A stretch of DNA of 64,000 bases from Trichomonas vaginalis G3 (GCF_026262505.1 NC_067207.1:14600082-14664081); one strand, 5' to 3'; shown: positions 37,824 through 46,947, counted from the stretch's first letter. Translations and numbers: made by a program. Notes: generated by a model from the letters alone, not told the origin.

Positions 37824-38297
37824 TTAAATAGCTTCAGGGTCAATTTCTTCAACCATTTCACTTCCTTCGTCAATGTCAATTGAAGCTTCTTCAACCTTTG
37901 GTAAGAACTTTTGTATAACATCTTTGTTCGTTATTGTCTTCAGAGATGAAGGATAATATTTCACATTTATTTCACCCTTCTTATATTCTTTCTGTTCGGA
38001 AAGATTTAAAGCAATACTGAAGAAGTCAATGTTGGAGTTCTTTATGACAGTATAATGAGTATCTTTGACATTCACGAAGAAACTCTTTTGTTTCAAAACT
38101 ACTGCTAACTCTTGTGAAGTATAACGTTTGCGGTCAATGACAATAGCTAATGGTCTGACATACTGACCAAACTTAGATTCTTTCACAAACTTCTTGTTAA
38201 AGATAACATTAACGTTTGAAGCATTATTGAACTCATTCTTGATGGCAGTAGCGAGAGCATTGTATGAAAAGAACTTGCAATCTTGCATGTGTTTCAT
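37824..38297 (-). CDS. Polinton hypothetical protein, 157 aa
   Basis: Unknown protein with mixed alpha/beta pattern and an acidic C-terminus (EEASIDIDEGSEMVEEIDPE). It is divergent from the polymerase-associated gene, with about 90 AT-rich bases between. No family recognised. Confidence 0.45.
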   Translation of the reverse strand: MKHMQDCKFFSYNALATAIKNEFNNASNVNVIFNKKFVKESKFGQYVRPLAIVIDRKRYTSQELAVVLKQKSFFVNVKDTHYTVIKNSNIDFFSIALNLSEQKEYKKGEINVKYYPSSLKTITNKDVIQKFLPKVEEASIDIDEGSEMVEEIDPEAI

Positions 38298-38388
38298 TAA
38301 AATAAAAATATTAAATTATTTTGAAAAATAACTTAAAAAAAATCTAATCTAATTTTTTCAAAAAATATTTTTTTATTTCCTACTAAAG

Positions 38389-39690
38389 ATGTATCGGAAG
38401 TTGTCTAAGTTAGAACACTCGGAAATAAAACAACTTCTTACAGAAGCTAATATAGATGTTGCAAAGCATTACGCAACAAACAAAAAAGCACTCGCTGACT
38501 TCATTAAAGACTATAATGGTGCAATAAGTTATGATAGAATTCATGAGTTCATAAAGCCGCAACGCGGCGAGGACGAAGTCCATGCAAGAGCATTTCCTTT
38601 AAATGACATTGCTATTGACTTATATCATAGACGTTCAGTACCTCATGAAGTAAGAAGAGAGATGTTTGACATAACAAATGCAAACGTTGGTGAAACACGA
38701 AAGAGAGATGACACACTGAAACAACAGAGAAGAGAGATGTTTAAAAGTGCTATAGAACAAGTTCGCAAAGCTAACGATGTCATTCGTTCCATTGACGACA
38801 AACCAAAAGAAGGTGAGAGATGGTTAAAGAAAGATGAAGAGAATAGGAAGAGAAATGTGAAGTCAGGCAATAGACTCATTGACTTTAACATCGAAGCTTT
38901 AGATGAACCAAACAGAGACTACTTACACAAACATTTCGGTAAGGTTTTCATGAGACTCTTAGAGAAAATTAAAATAAACTCGCAACAGAGATGGATGGTA
39001 TGTTATAAACTTGGTGGAAAGTATGAATGTTCTACGTTAAACCTCAATAATATTGGAACATTACTACATCAGCTCTTGAAGGAGAACTTTATATCAGAGA
39101 TAGAAGCAAATGCTGCAGGTATTGTTGAAATGCACTATGACTTCTTCTTGACAAACATAAAGAATCTTACCGAAATAAAGATGTATGATTTAACAGAATA
39201 TGAAGGCTTAACGATGTCAGATGTAAAGAAAGGCAAACCAAAAAAGAGACCATATAGAGATGAAAGCACACTGACAAATGACCAGAAAGCCATTTTGGAA
39301 GCTCTTAAGCAAACAGGAAACCCAGCACTTATAGAAAGCTTTTGGAAAGATAATGGTGAAAAGAAGTTTTATAAGAAGAGAAGCGGTCAGTTCTGGAAGT
39401 ATCTTTGCACATTACCTATAAATCTTGAACGCTACCAAATCTTCAATGAACTGAACAAAAGAACTGCAACACTTATGACAGAGGACAATTGTTTCGTTTA
39501 TGCTTGCATTCAGGCTGGAGTAAATGAAGAAACTATTGACCACATGAGAGAAGTCATTCGTGTTAGAGACTTTCCTCAAAGTAAAGTACAAGAAATTTCC
39601 GATTCAACAGGTATAGCATTTAATGTTACCATTGGTTATTTCAATGACTCAAGACATAATGAAATAAAGAGATACATACCAAAAGAATGA
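38389..39690 (+). CDS. Polinton polymerase-associated N-terminal region
   Basis: This 433-residue frame lies directly before the polymerase core. Its end (NCFVYACIQAGVNEETIDHM...VREFP-type, then STGIAFNVTIGYF) is a pattern I associate with the leading region of Polinton-type family B polymerases. The central part is charged and helical. Near the front the segment KPQRGEDEVH is encoded by a GC-rich hairpin sequence (38554-38584) that also occurs in the gene at 25550-25774. In protein-primed polymerases such a region can carry the terminal protein; that is inference. Confidence 0.55.
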   Translation: MYRKLSKLEHSEIKQLLTEANIDVAKHYATNKKALADFIKDYNGAISYDRIHEFIKPQRGEDEVHARAFPLNDIAIDLYHRRSVPHEVRREMFDITNANVGETRKRDDTLKQQRREMFKSAIEQVRKANDVIRSIDDKPKEGERWLKKDEENRKRNVKSGNRLIDFNIEALDEPNRDYLHKHFGKVFMRLLEKIKINSQQRWMVCYKLGGKYECSTLNLNNIGTLLHQLLKENFISEIEANAAGIVEMHYDFFLTNIKNLTEIKMYDLTEYEGLTMSDVKKGKPKKRPYRDESTLTNDQKAILEALKQTGNPALIESFWKDNGEKKFYKKRSGQFWKYLCTLPINLERYQIFNELNKRTATLMTEDNCFVYACIQAGVNEETIDHMREVIRVRDFPQSKVQEISDSTGIAFNVTIGYFNDSRHNEIKRYIPKE

Positions 39691-39733
39691 AACTGTTAGA
39701 ACTATTGACTTACTTCTTGTTGAAGACCACTAC

Positions 39734-42166
39734 ATGCTAAATGAAAGATTACCAATGACAACATACTTCATTCGAAACTATATAGAAATTCTCAAAGCTT
39801 GTGGTGGAATGAACATTGAGAAACAGATGAAGATTTATACAAAGAGAGAAGATAAATATGTAGTTCGTTATGATAGAACAACACCGCTATGGGATGTTAT
39901 GAAAACATTGTGGGAGTGCAAATATTTCGAACCTATTTCTTATGGAGAACTTTTCACATATACTACTGACTTATATAAACAGAACCTTGCACCATTTAAA
40001 GATTTGACATATGCTCCAAAGTATTGTGTACAACTGAAGAAGAAAGCAGAGTCAAAAGAAGTAAATAAAGCTAAATGTAAATTCATTCCTGAGCACGTTT
40101 TCTTTGCTGACTTTGAGTGTAGCACAGACGGCTTTCATAAAGCTTTTAACATCTGTTATGACAGTGAAGATGGTTCAGTGAGTGAAAGCATTTGGGGTCA
40201 AAACTGTGCAACAGAATTTTTGGAAAGACTTCCTGACAAGAGTTTAATATATTTCCACAACCTCAGTTATGACATAAACTTCATCTTAAGACACATGACA
40301 GAAGTGAAAGGAACTCCCATCATTAAAGGTTCACGAACAATGCAAATAACTGGTTTATATAAAGGACGGGCAATTATTATAAAAGACTCTTACAGTGTTA
40401 TAAATAAGAAGCTTAAACTATTTCCTGCTATGTTTAACTTACAAACAGGACCGAAAGAAGTATTTCCATATAACTACTACAGCAGTGTTTTGTTAGCAAA
40501 TGACAACAGAACTGGTGTCATTTCTGAAGCATGTAAGTTTATCCATGATGCAGATACATTCATGAAAAACATAGATTCCATCAAAGGTTGCAGAATAGAT
40601 GAAAACCACTTCGACTTAGAAAAATATAGCACGTTTTACTGCAAACAAGATGTAAGAATTTTAAGAGAAGGTTTTGTAAAGTTCCGCAATGACTTATTGA
40701 AAGAGTTTGATTTAAACGTTTATGACTACGTTAGTATTTGTTCTATTGCTAACAAATTGTTTGAGAACAGAGTATACTTCCCGAATGGAAATCTTTATGA
40801 CCTCTCAAATAAACCAAGAGAATTTATTTCGAGATGCATTCAAGGTGGAAGATGTATGTTGTCAGATAACATGAAACAAAAGAGCAAAAAGAAACTCATT
40901 GCTGACTTCGACACTGTTTCATTATATCCTTCAGCTATAGCAAGACTTTATACTTTAGAAGGTATTCCAAAAGTATTGAAGGAAGAAATGTTAAGCACAG
41001 AGTATCTCATGAGACATTTATTCGATGATGACCAAAAGGAACCCATTGGTGAAAAGTTTATGTCTGGCTTCTTTGTTCTCATTAAGATAACAGAGATTGG
41101 TATACCCAGACACTTTCATTTAATAGTTTGCGACCCTGAACTAAATCCAGAACTTAACGTTCCAAGAAGTTCAAACACTTGCTGTCTCATGTATGTTGAC
41201 CATATAACATTACAAGACCTCATAAAATATCAATGTGTCAAATGTGAAGTGTTGCAAGGATACTATTACGATGGAAACAGAGATATGAGAATAAGAGATG
41301 AAGTAAAGAAGTTGTTTGAGTTAAGGTTAAAGTATAAGAAAGAAGGAAACCCCTTACAAGAAATTATAAAACTCATTCTGAACAGCATTTATGGCAAAAC
41401 TATTCTATCTCCTATTGAGTCAAAAATAACCATAGTAAATGACAAAGATGCTATAAGATATGCTATAAGAAATTACAACCATATAGTGAAGTTCGAAGGT
41501 TTGGATGGTTCAGATAAAACTATTTTCAAGCTAACGAAAAGCATTTGCAGACACTTTAACTTCTGTCCACTTGGTGTTAATATTCTGTCTATGTCAAAAC
41601 GTATTATGAATGAAGTATTCTGTACTGCTGAAGATATGGGTCTTCAAATCTTTTACCAGGATACCGACAGTATGCACTTATATAATGAAGACATACCAAA
41701 GCTTGCAGCAGAGTTTAAGAAGAGATATGGTCGCGAACTTATAGGAAAGAACCTTGGTCAATTTCATAGCGACTTTGCAGAAATAACACCTGGAAAACAA
41801 AGTTTAGCTTATAAAAGTATTTTCTGTGGAAAGAAGACCTACATAGACTTACTCACGAATGATTTAAATGAAGTTGCATTTCACTGCAGAATGAAAGGCG
41901 TGAAGCAAGATGTTATTGCTTTAACCGCTAATGAAATGTTTCCTGAAGCTATACAATGCTATTACAATGAAGATAAGAACATTCACATACCTGTTGGAAC
42001 ATATGACAAAGACTCTGAGTTCAGTTTAATGAAACTTTACAAAGCACTTTATGATGGTCAAGAGATTGCATTCGACTTATGTAAGTCATGTCAACCTTGC
42101 TTTGCTGAAAAGTTCAACTTTTCAATAACGACTAAAACAAGCTTTATTCGTAAGTTGAAGTTCTGA
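39734..42166 (+). CDS. Polinton protein-primed DNA polymerase B core
   Basis: The exonuclease and polymerase motifs appear in order: FFADFECST (Exo I), YFHNLSYDINFI (Exo II), YCKQDVRIL (Exo III), then DFDTVSLYPSAIA (motif A), ILNSIYGKTI (motif B) and YQDTDSMHL (motif C). The spacing between A and B and the overall size fit the protein-primed type (pPolB) of Polintons. It would replicate the linear element from its ends using a terminal protein primer. Polymerase motif Asp residues are all present. Confidence 0.9.
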   Translation: MLNERLPMTTYFIRNYIEILKACGGMNIEKQMKIYTKREDKYVVRYDRTTPLWDVMKTLWECKYFEPISYGELFTYTTDLYKQNLAPFKDLTYAPKYCVQLKKKAESKEVNKAKCKFIPEHVFFADFECSTDGFHKAFNICYDSEDGSVSESIWGQNCATEFLERLPDKSLIYFHNLSYDINFILRHMTEVKGTPIIKGSRTMQITGLYKGRAIIIKDSYSVINKKLKLFPAMFNLQTGPKEVFPYNYYSSVLLANDNRTGVISEACKFIHDADTFMKNIDSIKGCRIDENHFDLEKYSTFYCKQDVRILREGFVKFRNDLLKEFDLNVYDYVSICSIANKLFENRVYFPNGNLYDLSNKPREFISRCIQGGRCMLSDNMKQKSKKKLIADFDTVSLYPSAIARLYTLEGIPKVLKEEMLSTEYLMRHLFDDDQKEPIGEKFMSGFFVLIKITEIGIPRHFHLIVCDPELNPELNVPRSSNTCCLMYVDHITLQDLIKYQCVKCEVLQGYYYDGNRDMRIRDEVKKLFELRLKYKKEGNPLQEIIKLILNSIYGKTILSPIESKITIVNDKDAIRYAIRNYNHIVKFEGLDGSDKTIFKLTKSICRHFNFCPLGVNILSMSKRIMNEVFCTAEDMGLQIFYQDTDSMHLYNEDIPKLAAEFKKRYGRELIGKNLGQFHSDFAEITPGKQSLAYKSIFCGKKTYIDLLTNDLNEVAFHCRMKGVKQDVIALTANEMFPEAIQCYYNEDKNIHIPVGTYDKDSEFSLMKLYKALYDGQEIAFDLCKSCQPCFAEKFNFSITTKTSFIRKLKF

Positions 42167-42167
42167 G

Positions 42168-42312
42168 GTCATGGGCTTCGCCCTTGCCGCTAGCGGCTTA
42201 TTTTTGTCAGCAATGAGGTCATGAATGAGGTCATGAATGAGGTCATTCGTGATAAAAATAAAGCTAGCGTAGATTTTACAATACTGCGATGGTAGAGTTT
42301 AAGAGTTGTGCT
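42168..42312. repeat. Mini-hairpin pair and short direct repeats
   Basis: GGGC-TTC-GCCC (42173-42183) and GCCGC-TA-GCGGC (42186-42197) are followed by three copies of AATGAGGTCATG between the convergent polymerase and 272-residue genes. Part of the hairpin (GTCATGGGCTTCGCCC) is repeated inverted at 30272-30288 inside the fibre gene. Confidence 0.55.
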
Positions 42313-43131
42313 TCAATGTAGAGACAGTCCTTGGTCTGGAGGCAAGAACACTGGACATTTATGGTCATGAGTGGAGAACATGTCTATCCAAAACTCACGA
42401 TTGAAGCCAGTTAATTTATAGTATTTAGGGTTAGGAAGTGGTGAAGTTCTTGTATGACCAATGAACTCATTTTCAACGCCTTTGGCTATATTAGAGTAAA
42501 GTATTGCTTGCTTTCTATCCCAAATGCCAGGTGTTACAATCTTTGAAAATTCATTTTTCCTCGGAAGCATTGCATCATAATTGAAAACATTCTTAAAATC
42601 ATCACTTGGTTCGGAGATTTGAAATCTTATACGTAATGGATTTTCTTTCTTTTTAGCGACTTCATTGAATGGTGAGAATACAATGAATTGACAGTCATGT
42701 GTTCCATCTTCATTTTCATTAAATTCATAATGAAAGTCTATAAGTTGTGGCTGACTACCTTCTTCCTTCAGTTGTGCAAGAAACTCACGTAAAGGCTGTA
42801 AAGTTTGTACTTCAATGTTGAACTTTTTCTCGAACATCTCATTAAATGAAATCATACATTGCAACAATGTTGTATCGTCTTTAAAGTATTTGTATATGTG
42901 AATGTTTTGGGCGCTTAAAGACTGTTCGTCATTTTCTATCTCGACTTGAAGTATAAAGTCAACCTTTCTGAAAGCACGTGTTATATACATAGATGTTATG
43001 CCAATGTACTTCTCTTCATTTATGTTCACAATCCAGTCTGTTGGAAACTTAAACGTTACTCTGTTCCCCTTTATTTTGACGTCAGGGTTTTCACTACTGA
43101 ACGCAACAGATAAAGGTATTTGTCTATACAT
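42313..43131 (-). CDS. Polinton probable beta-rich capsid-related protein, 272 aa
   Basis: The protein is rich in alternating strands (RQIPLSVAFSSENPDVKIKG, VTFKFPTDWIVNINEEKYIGI, LRIRFQISEPSDDF). The opening 'IPL...F.S' and the presence next to the major capsid gene suggest a minor jelly-roll capsid (penton-like) protein, as conserved in Polintons. I see no diagnostic residue motif, so this is context-based. It is separated from the 90-residue basic gene by 24 bases. Confidence 0.45.
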   Translation of the reverse strand: MYRQIPLSVAFSSENPDVKIKGNRVTFKFPTDWIVNINEEKYIGITSMYITRAFRKVDFILQVEIENDEQSLSAQNIHIYKYFKDDTTLLQCMISFNEMFEKKFNIEVQTLQPLREFLAQLKEEGSQPQLIDFHYEFNENEDGTHDCQFIVFSPFNEVAKKKENPLRIRFQISEPSDDFKNVFNYDAMLPRKNEFSKIVTPGIWDRKQAILYSNIAKGVENEFIGHTRTSPLPNPKYYKLTGFNREFWIDMFSTHDHKCPVFLPPDQGLSLH

Positions 43132-43155
43132 TTAGTTTGGATAAAAATAAACCAT

Positions 43156-43428
43156 TTACTCTTTCTTTGCTTCAGCTTCCTTTGCTTTTTGTTCTTCCTT
43201 TGCTTTTGCTTCTTCTCTAGCTTTTTTCGCCAGCAAACGTGGGTTCTTCTGTCTTCCAGCAGCTAATGCAGCTAGTTGTTTTTCACTAAGTTTTCTCTTT
43301 GGTCTCTCTGGCTTTTGTTCTTGTTTTTGTTCCTTCAGTTCGGATAAAATTTGCTCGCGAATTTCTTTCTTCAATGCTTCAACATCTATGACCCCTTGGG
43401 TCTTGTCCATATGACTTGACTGAGTCAT
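43156..43428 (-). CDS. Polinton basic Lys/Glu/Ala-rich protein, 90 aa
   Basis: Highly charged helix (LKEQKQEQKPERPKRKLSEK, KKAREEAKAKEEQKAKEAEA). Probably a DNA- or scaffold-binding protein, with no family. A mini-hairpin GACCC-CTT-GGGTC (43390-43402) is embedded near the start, encoding KTQGV. It is divergent from the 144-residue gene at 43474. Confidence 0.45.
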   Translation of the reverse strand: MTQSSHMDKTQGVIDVEALKKEIREQILSELKEQKQEQKPERPKRKLSEKQLAALAAGRQKNPRLLAKKAREEAKAKEEQKAKEAEAKKE

Positions 43429-43473
43429 TTGACTGCAGATAAAAAACTAAATTAAAACTTTAACCGATGTAAA

Positions 43474-43908
43474 ATGAGCTTGTCAAAATCAGAACGAGAG
43501 TCTATTATATTAAATGACGCCAGAGGAATACAACATCCTTTCTATTACGTAAGTCAGAGTAAAGATGGTAAAATATACGTAAGAAAAAGAAAGGTACCAT
43601 TAGCGAATGCAGAAAGCGACAACATTAAGGTGTATGGCAAGGGTGAAGTCCACGAAGCCCATATAAAACCTTCTGTTCAAACTGAGCCACCAAAAGAACA
43701 AGAAGAAAAGAAGCCAGATGTACTTTCAATAACGAACCAAGAGCTTATTGCAAAGTTCGTGAATTTCATTGAAAAACAAACCGAGTCAAAGAACCCTGAC
43801 CCGCCAGTGAAAGAAGTTGAGACAAAAGAGAATGTACAGTTCATTGAAAATGTCAAGAAACAACTTCCACCACGAATACCAAGAAGAAGAGTGAGAATAA
43901 TGAAGTAA
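43474..43908 (+). CDS. Polinton hypothetical protein, 144 aa
   Basis: The N-terminal half looks folded and resembles the 78-residue protein at 46041 in plan (a 'FYYVSQSKDGKIYVRKRKVPL' segment versus 'FYVHTMKDGRVQFRKIKQPL'), so the two may be paralogues. The C-terminus is basic (RIPRRRVRIMK). It is the first gene of the plus-strand block leading into the major capsid gene, 28 bases away. Confidence 0.45.
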   Translation: MSLSKSERESIILNDARGIQHPFYYVSQSKDGKIYVRKRKVPLANAESDNIKVYGKGEVHEAHIKPSVQTEPPKEQEEKKPDVLSITNQELIAKFVNFIEKQTESKNPDPPVKEVETKENVQFIENVKKQLPPRIPRRRVRIMK

Positions 43909-43935
43909 ATAGATATTTTTATCTGAAGTAAATAC

Positions 43936-45510
43936 ATGCAGAACGAACAGTTAAACGAATTTACTCCAGCAGAGCATATTCATCAGATTCGCTCATATTT
44001 CGATATCATAGACAATGCAGTTCAAATTGGTGACACTAATAGAAAATATTCTGACGCAAAGATTCCATCACAACCTGGAACTGCTAAAGATAACACATGG
44101 GTAACATTCAATCTCTCACCTCCTGGTGAAAATATGTTGGACCTTTACAATACATTCATTACGTATAAAATGGAAGGTCAATTTATTGTAGATAAAGAAA
44201 TTGGTTCAGGTTCCAATAAAACAAACCCACCAGGATTTTGGATTGGTTTCGATGACGCTTTCTATGCAGTTGCTGGATATCAAATCCTTGCAAATGGTCG
44301 TATCGTATATTCTCAAGACAACGCAAGAGAAGAAGCATATATAACTTCAAACTCACAAACTACCGAACAAATAAAGAAAGTAGATGTTTTCTCAAAGACT
44401 CGACATGAAGATGTATGGAGTCATTCGGGAACATGCAGAACAGGACAAATTGTTAGTGGTCCAATTACAGCAGGAAAATCATTTGATTTTAAGCTTCGTT
44501 TAAGAATTCCTGTTAGAAGATTCCTTCCATTAGAAGCTATTCGATTTATTCCAGCTTTTGCAGGAAACATTCAGCTTAAAGTAAAGTTCAGTAGCGACGC
44601 CTTACAATGCACATCTATATCTGTAAATGATATCATTGCTTTCAATCCAACTCTTAAAGTTGCATTTGCTTCAGATTCAAATCCACCGACAAATAAATTT
44701 GTTCCATGGAATGAACCATTCACTATGATAACGAAGGCAGTAGAAGCTAGTGGAACAGTTACTATTACAACTGTAAACCAGCAACTATTTCGAACAAAGA
44801 TGGATTTTAATGAATGTTTCATTCATCCAAAGTCATTCTCTTTAGACCCTAACATTTATACAGAACTTGTAGAACATTATACAAACGAGGCTTTATGTTT
44901 TCCTGTTAAAGTTATGGATTGGATTCCTATGGACGGTTCATTCTCAAAGAATACAGATAGTTCAAGTGCAACATTTACAGCAGCTTATACGCCTATTAAT
45001 GTTAAAAGTATTTGGGCACTATTTAGAAAGAAAGACAACTATTATGTTAATTTTGAGAACCCTAAGTTTAAATATCTTCAGCTTTCCATGGGAGCTTATG
45101 GAAATATGCCTGCAGAACCTGAAAAATCATATGGACCTGTATTTTATGAAATGGTTGCGAACGCTTGCAATACAAACAATGATATGATAGGATTTAATGA
45201 AGATGTTATGAGGTCATTGGTGGATGATGGTAGTGTGGAACATAAATGGGATAGCTATGACAACACACATTTCTTATGTGGTTTTCCAACAGAAGTGGAC
45301 TTTTGCTTCCAGCAAGGTCAAACATCTACTGCTCCAATAACATACAAATTGTCTGTTAAAGGACCTATTGAACTAGCAACTGAAAATGTACCAAAGCCAC
45401 TTATTGGATTTATGAGGGATTGTTGCTTTGCATCAGTGACAGTCAGGCATACCAATAATAAGATTGATGACTATAACTTAGCACGGACGACAGTGAGGAA
45501 TAAAGGATGA
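43936..45510 (+). CDS. Polinton probable major capsid protein (double jelly-roll)
   Basis: The 524-residue, beta-rich protein with few charged runs has the size expected for a double jelly-roll capsid protein. Segments such as FDFKLRLRIPVRRFLPLEAIRFIPAFAGNIQLKV, with a strand, a proline turn, a helix and a strand, fit the family's pattern at the end of the first jelly roll. The place, downstream of small structural genes, is usual for Polintons. Assignment rests on pattern, size and context. Confidence 0.65.
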   Translation: MQNEQLNEFTPAEHIHQIRSYFDIIDNAVQIGDTNRKYSDAKIPSQPGTAKDNTWVTFNLSPPGENMLDLYNTFITYKMEGQFIVDKEIGSGSNKTNPPGFWIGFDDAFYAVAGYQILANGRIVYSQDNAREEAYITSNSQTTEQIKKVDVFSKTRHEDVWSHSGTCRTGQIVSGPITAGKSFDFKLRLRIPVRRFLPLEAIRFIPAFAGNIQLKVKFSSDALQCTSISVNDIIAFNPTLKVAFASDSNPPTNKFVPWNEPFTMITKAVEASGTVTITTVNQQLFRTKMDFNECFIHPKSFSLDPNIYTELVEHYTNEALCFPVKVMDWIPMDGSFSKNTDSSSATFTAAYTPINVKSIWALFRKKDNYYVNFENPKFKYLQLSMGAYGNMPAEPEKSYGPVFYEMVANACNTNNDMIGFNEDVMRSLVDDGSVEHKWDSYDNTHFLCGFPTEVDFCFQQGQTSTAPITYKLSVKGPIELATENVPKPLIGFMRDCCFASVTVRHTNNKIDDYNLARTTVRNKG

Positions 45511-45533
45511 ACGTTTATTTTTAAAGCTTATAA

Positions 45534-45992
45534 ATGAGTTCTTCATCAAGCTCTCGTGAACCTTCACCATCTATGAAACAAACTTTACCAAACGATTATG
45601 GAGCACCTATTGAATATTTCTTACGAGCTGCACAATGGCAAAGAGCAGTCTCACCAAGGTTAGGTGTTCCACCAGCTCCTGTCAAAAATAGCATTTGGTC
45701 AAGTCCTTATATAAGATATGGTCTCCCACTAGGTTTGCTAGCTACAGCAGGAGCAGTAATGATGTTGAAAAGAAATAAAGCAAATGTTATAAATAATACT
45801 GAAGTAGCTGAATTTGAACAAACTCCGACACCATCGCCAAAACCAACGCCTTCACAAGCAAAACCTTCAATGACTCCTGAACCTATGGAAGTACAAACTC
45901 CTGTTCAAAAGTCAACTCCTAAACCGACTCCAACATTTAAACCAGAACCTACGCCTCAAATAAATCGTAAAACTCCTGCGTTTCCTTACTGA
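45534..45992 (+). CDS. Polinton membrane protein with Pro-rich tail, 152 aa
   Basis: A Ser-rich start, then a hydrophobic segment (YGLPLGLLATAGAVMMLKR) and a tail of Pro/Thr repeats (TPTPSPKPTPSQAKPSMTPE). Probably a membrane-associated virion or assembly protein; no family. It follows the capsid gene by 23 bases on the same strand. Confidence 0.5.
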   Translation: MSSSSSSREPSPSMKQTLPNDYGAPIEYFLRAAQWQRAVSPRLGVPPAPVKNSIWSSPYIRYGLPLGLLATAGAVMMLKRNKANVINNTEVAEFEQTPTPSPKPTPSQAKPSMTPEPMEVQTPVQKSTPKPTPTFKPEPTPQINRKTPAFPY

Positions 45993-46040
45993 AAAAATAA
46001 TGTTAGTTTTATTTTATTTGAACATTTTATTTAGAGTAAA

Positions 46041-46277
46041 ATGACGACTAAAGTCACTGAAGCAATGAAACAAAAATTTTTGGTAGAATACATTAAATCA
46101 GGAGCGGTTCCAGAAGGTTTTTACGTTCATACTATGAAGGATGGTAGAGTTCAGTTTAGAAAGATAAAGCAACCATTAGATAGAGAAGGTATATTAAGGA
46201 AGATTAAACTTCATGAGGACAACATTGCTGAACTTAGGAAGAAGTTAGAAGAGTTGGAGAAAGGAAGAGAGTTATAA
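46041..46277 (+). CDS. Polinton small helical protein, 78 aa
   Basis: A front part FYVHTMKDGRVQFRKIKQPL followed by a coiled coil (NIAELRKKLEELEKGREL). The last codons lie in the inner edge of the right inverted repeat, where the same bases encode the end of the 174-residue protein in another frame at the left end. Possible paralogue of the 144-residue protein. Confidence 0.5.
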   Translation: MTTKVTEAMKQKFLVEYIKSGAVPEGFYVHTMKDGRVQFRKIKQPLDREGILRKIKLHEDNIAELRKKLEELEKGREL

Positions 46278-46947
46278 AGTAATGAATTCATGAGGTGAAA
46301 AAAGAGGTGAAAAAAGAGGTGAGATTTCACCACTTCACCTAAATTTATTTTTGCGCTATGTTTTCATACGTGTGAGGGTGGTGATATCATTAATTTTAAG
46401 TTTATTTTTTATTTTATTTTTTATTTTATTTGGATGTAAATGACGAAAACTATTGAGATAACAAACTACAACGGTCATGAGTTCAAGAATTTGTTCTTCG
46501 TTCCTCGTGAAAATACATTCTATCAGATACGAGGGAGAAAGGGTAAAGTTAGTTTGAGCGTTTATGAAGGAATGAAGAATGGAAAGTTTATACAAGCATA
46601 CGATACAAACGGTAAACGTGTTTCATTAGCTTTGTCAAAACTTACTAACATTTATTTTGACAGTGACTTTGACTCTGACGATTGGAGCGACAGCAGCGAT
46701 ACTGAAGAATATGAACTATTGTGTGAAGCACAGCAATGGGAAGCGCTGCAATACTTTTGTAAGTGAGAACGTTTATTTTTACAGTAGTAAGGTGAAGTGG
46801 TTGGCGGCTTTATAAATATTTAAGGTTAAGTTAGTGTTGTCGTTTGTGTTGTAAAATATACGTTAACGGTTTTGTAAAGTGTCAAATTCACAAGTATTGC
46901 GTACGGAGGAACGCAGTGCCTCAGTACACGAGACTTGTATACTAACT
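46261..46947 (-). repeat. Right terminal inverted repeat of the Polinton
   Basis: Reverse complement of 24360-25046; includes the AGGTGA block (46293-46340) and the second copy of the 108-residue gene. AAGCT follows its outer end. Confidence 0.92.
46440..46766 (+). CDS. Polinton TIR-encoded acidic protein, right copy
   Basis: Identical at protein level to the left copy (24541-24867). Two copies are an automatic result of the gene lying within the inverted repeat. Unknown function; acidic C-terminus. Confidence 0.6.
   Translation: MTKTIEITNYNGHEFKNLFFVPRENTFYQIRGRKGKVSLSVYEGMKNGKFIQAYDTNGKRVSLALSKLTNIYFDSDFDSDDWSDSSDTEEYELLCEAQQWEALQYFCK

Larger units (their letters stand above)
24360..46947. 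mobile_element. Maverick/Polinton element, 22.6 kb
   Basis: Termini AGTTAGTATAC...GTATACTAACT, 687-base inverted repeats (24360-25046 and 46261-46947) and a 5-base target duplication define a complete insertion. Parts recognised: FtsK/HerA-type packaging ATPase, protein-primed family B DNA polymerase, retroviral-type integrase region, probable major capsid protein, a fibre-like protein and two KilA-N proteins. I do not recognise a capsid-maturation protease. Left-half genes run mostly on the minus strand and right-half genes mostly on plus. The inverted repeats look identical, so the insertion is probably young. It looks nearly whole in layout, with roughly three parts appearing interrupted. 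Confidence 0.93.

Noticed and set aside
25025-43428. A capsid-maturation cysteine protease in the Polinton
   Set aside because: I looked for the usual His...Asp/Asn...Cys pattern in the small proteins and could not support any candidate.
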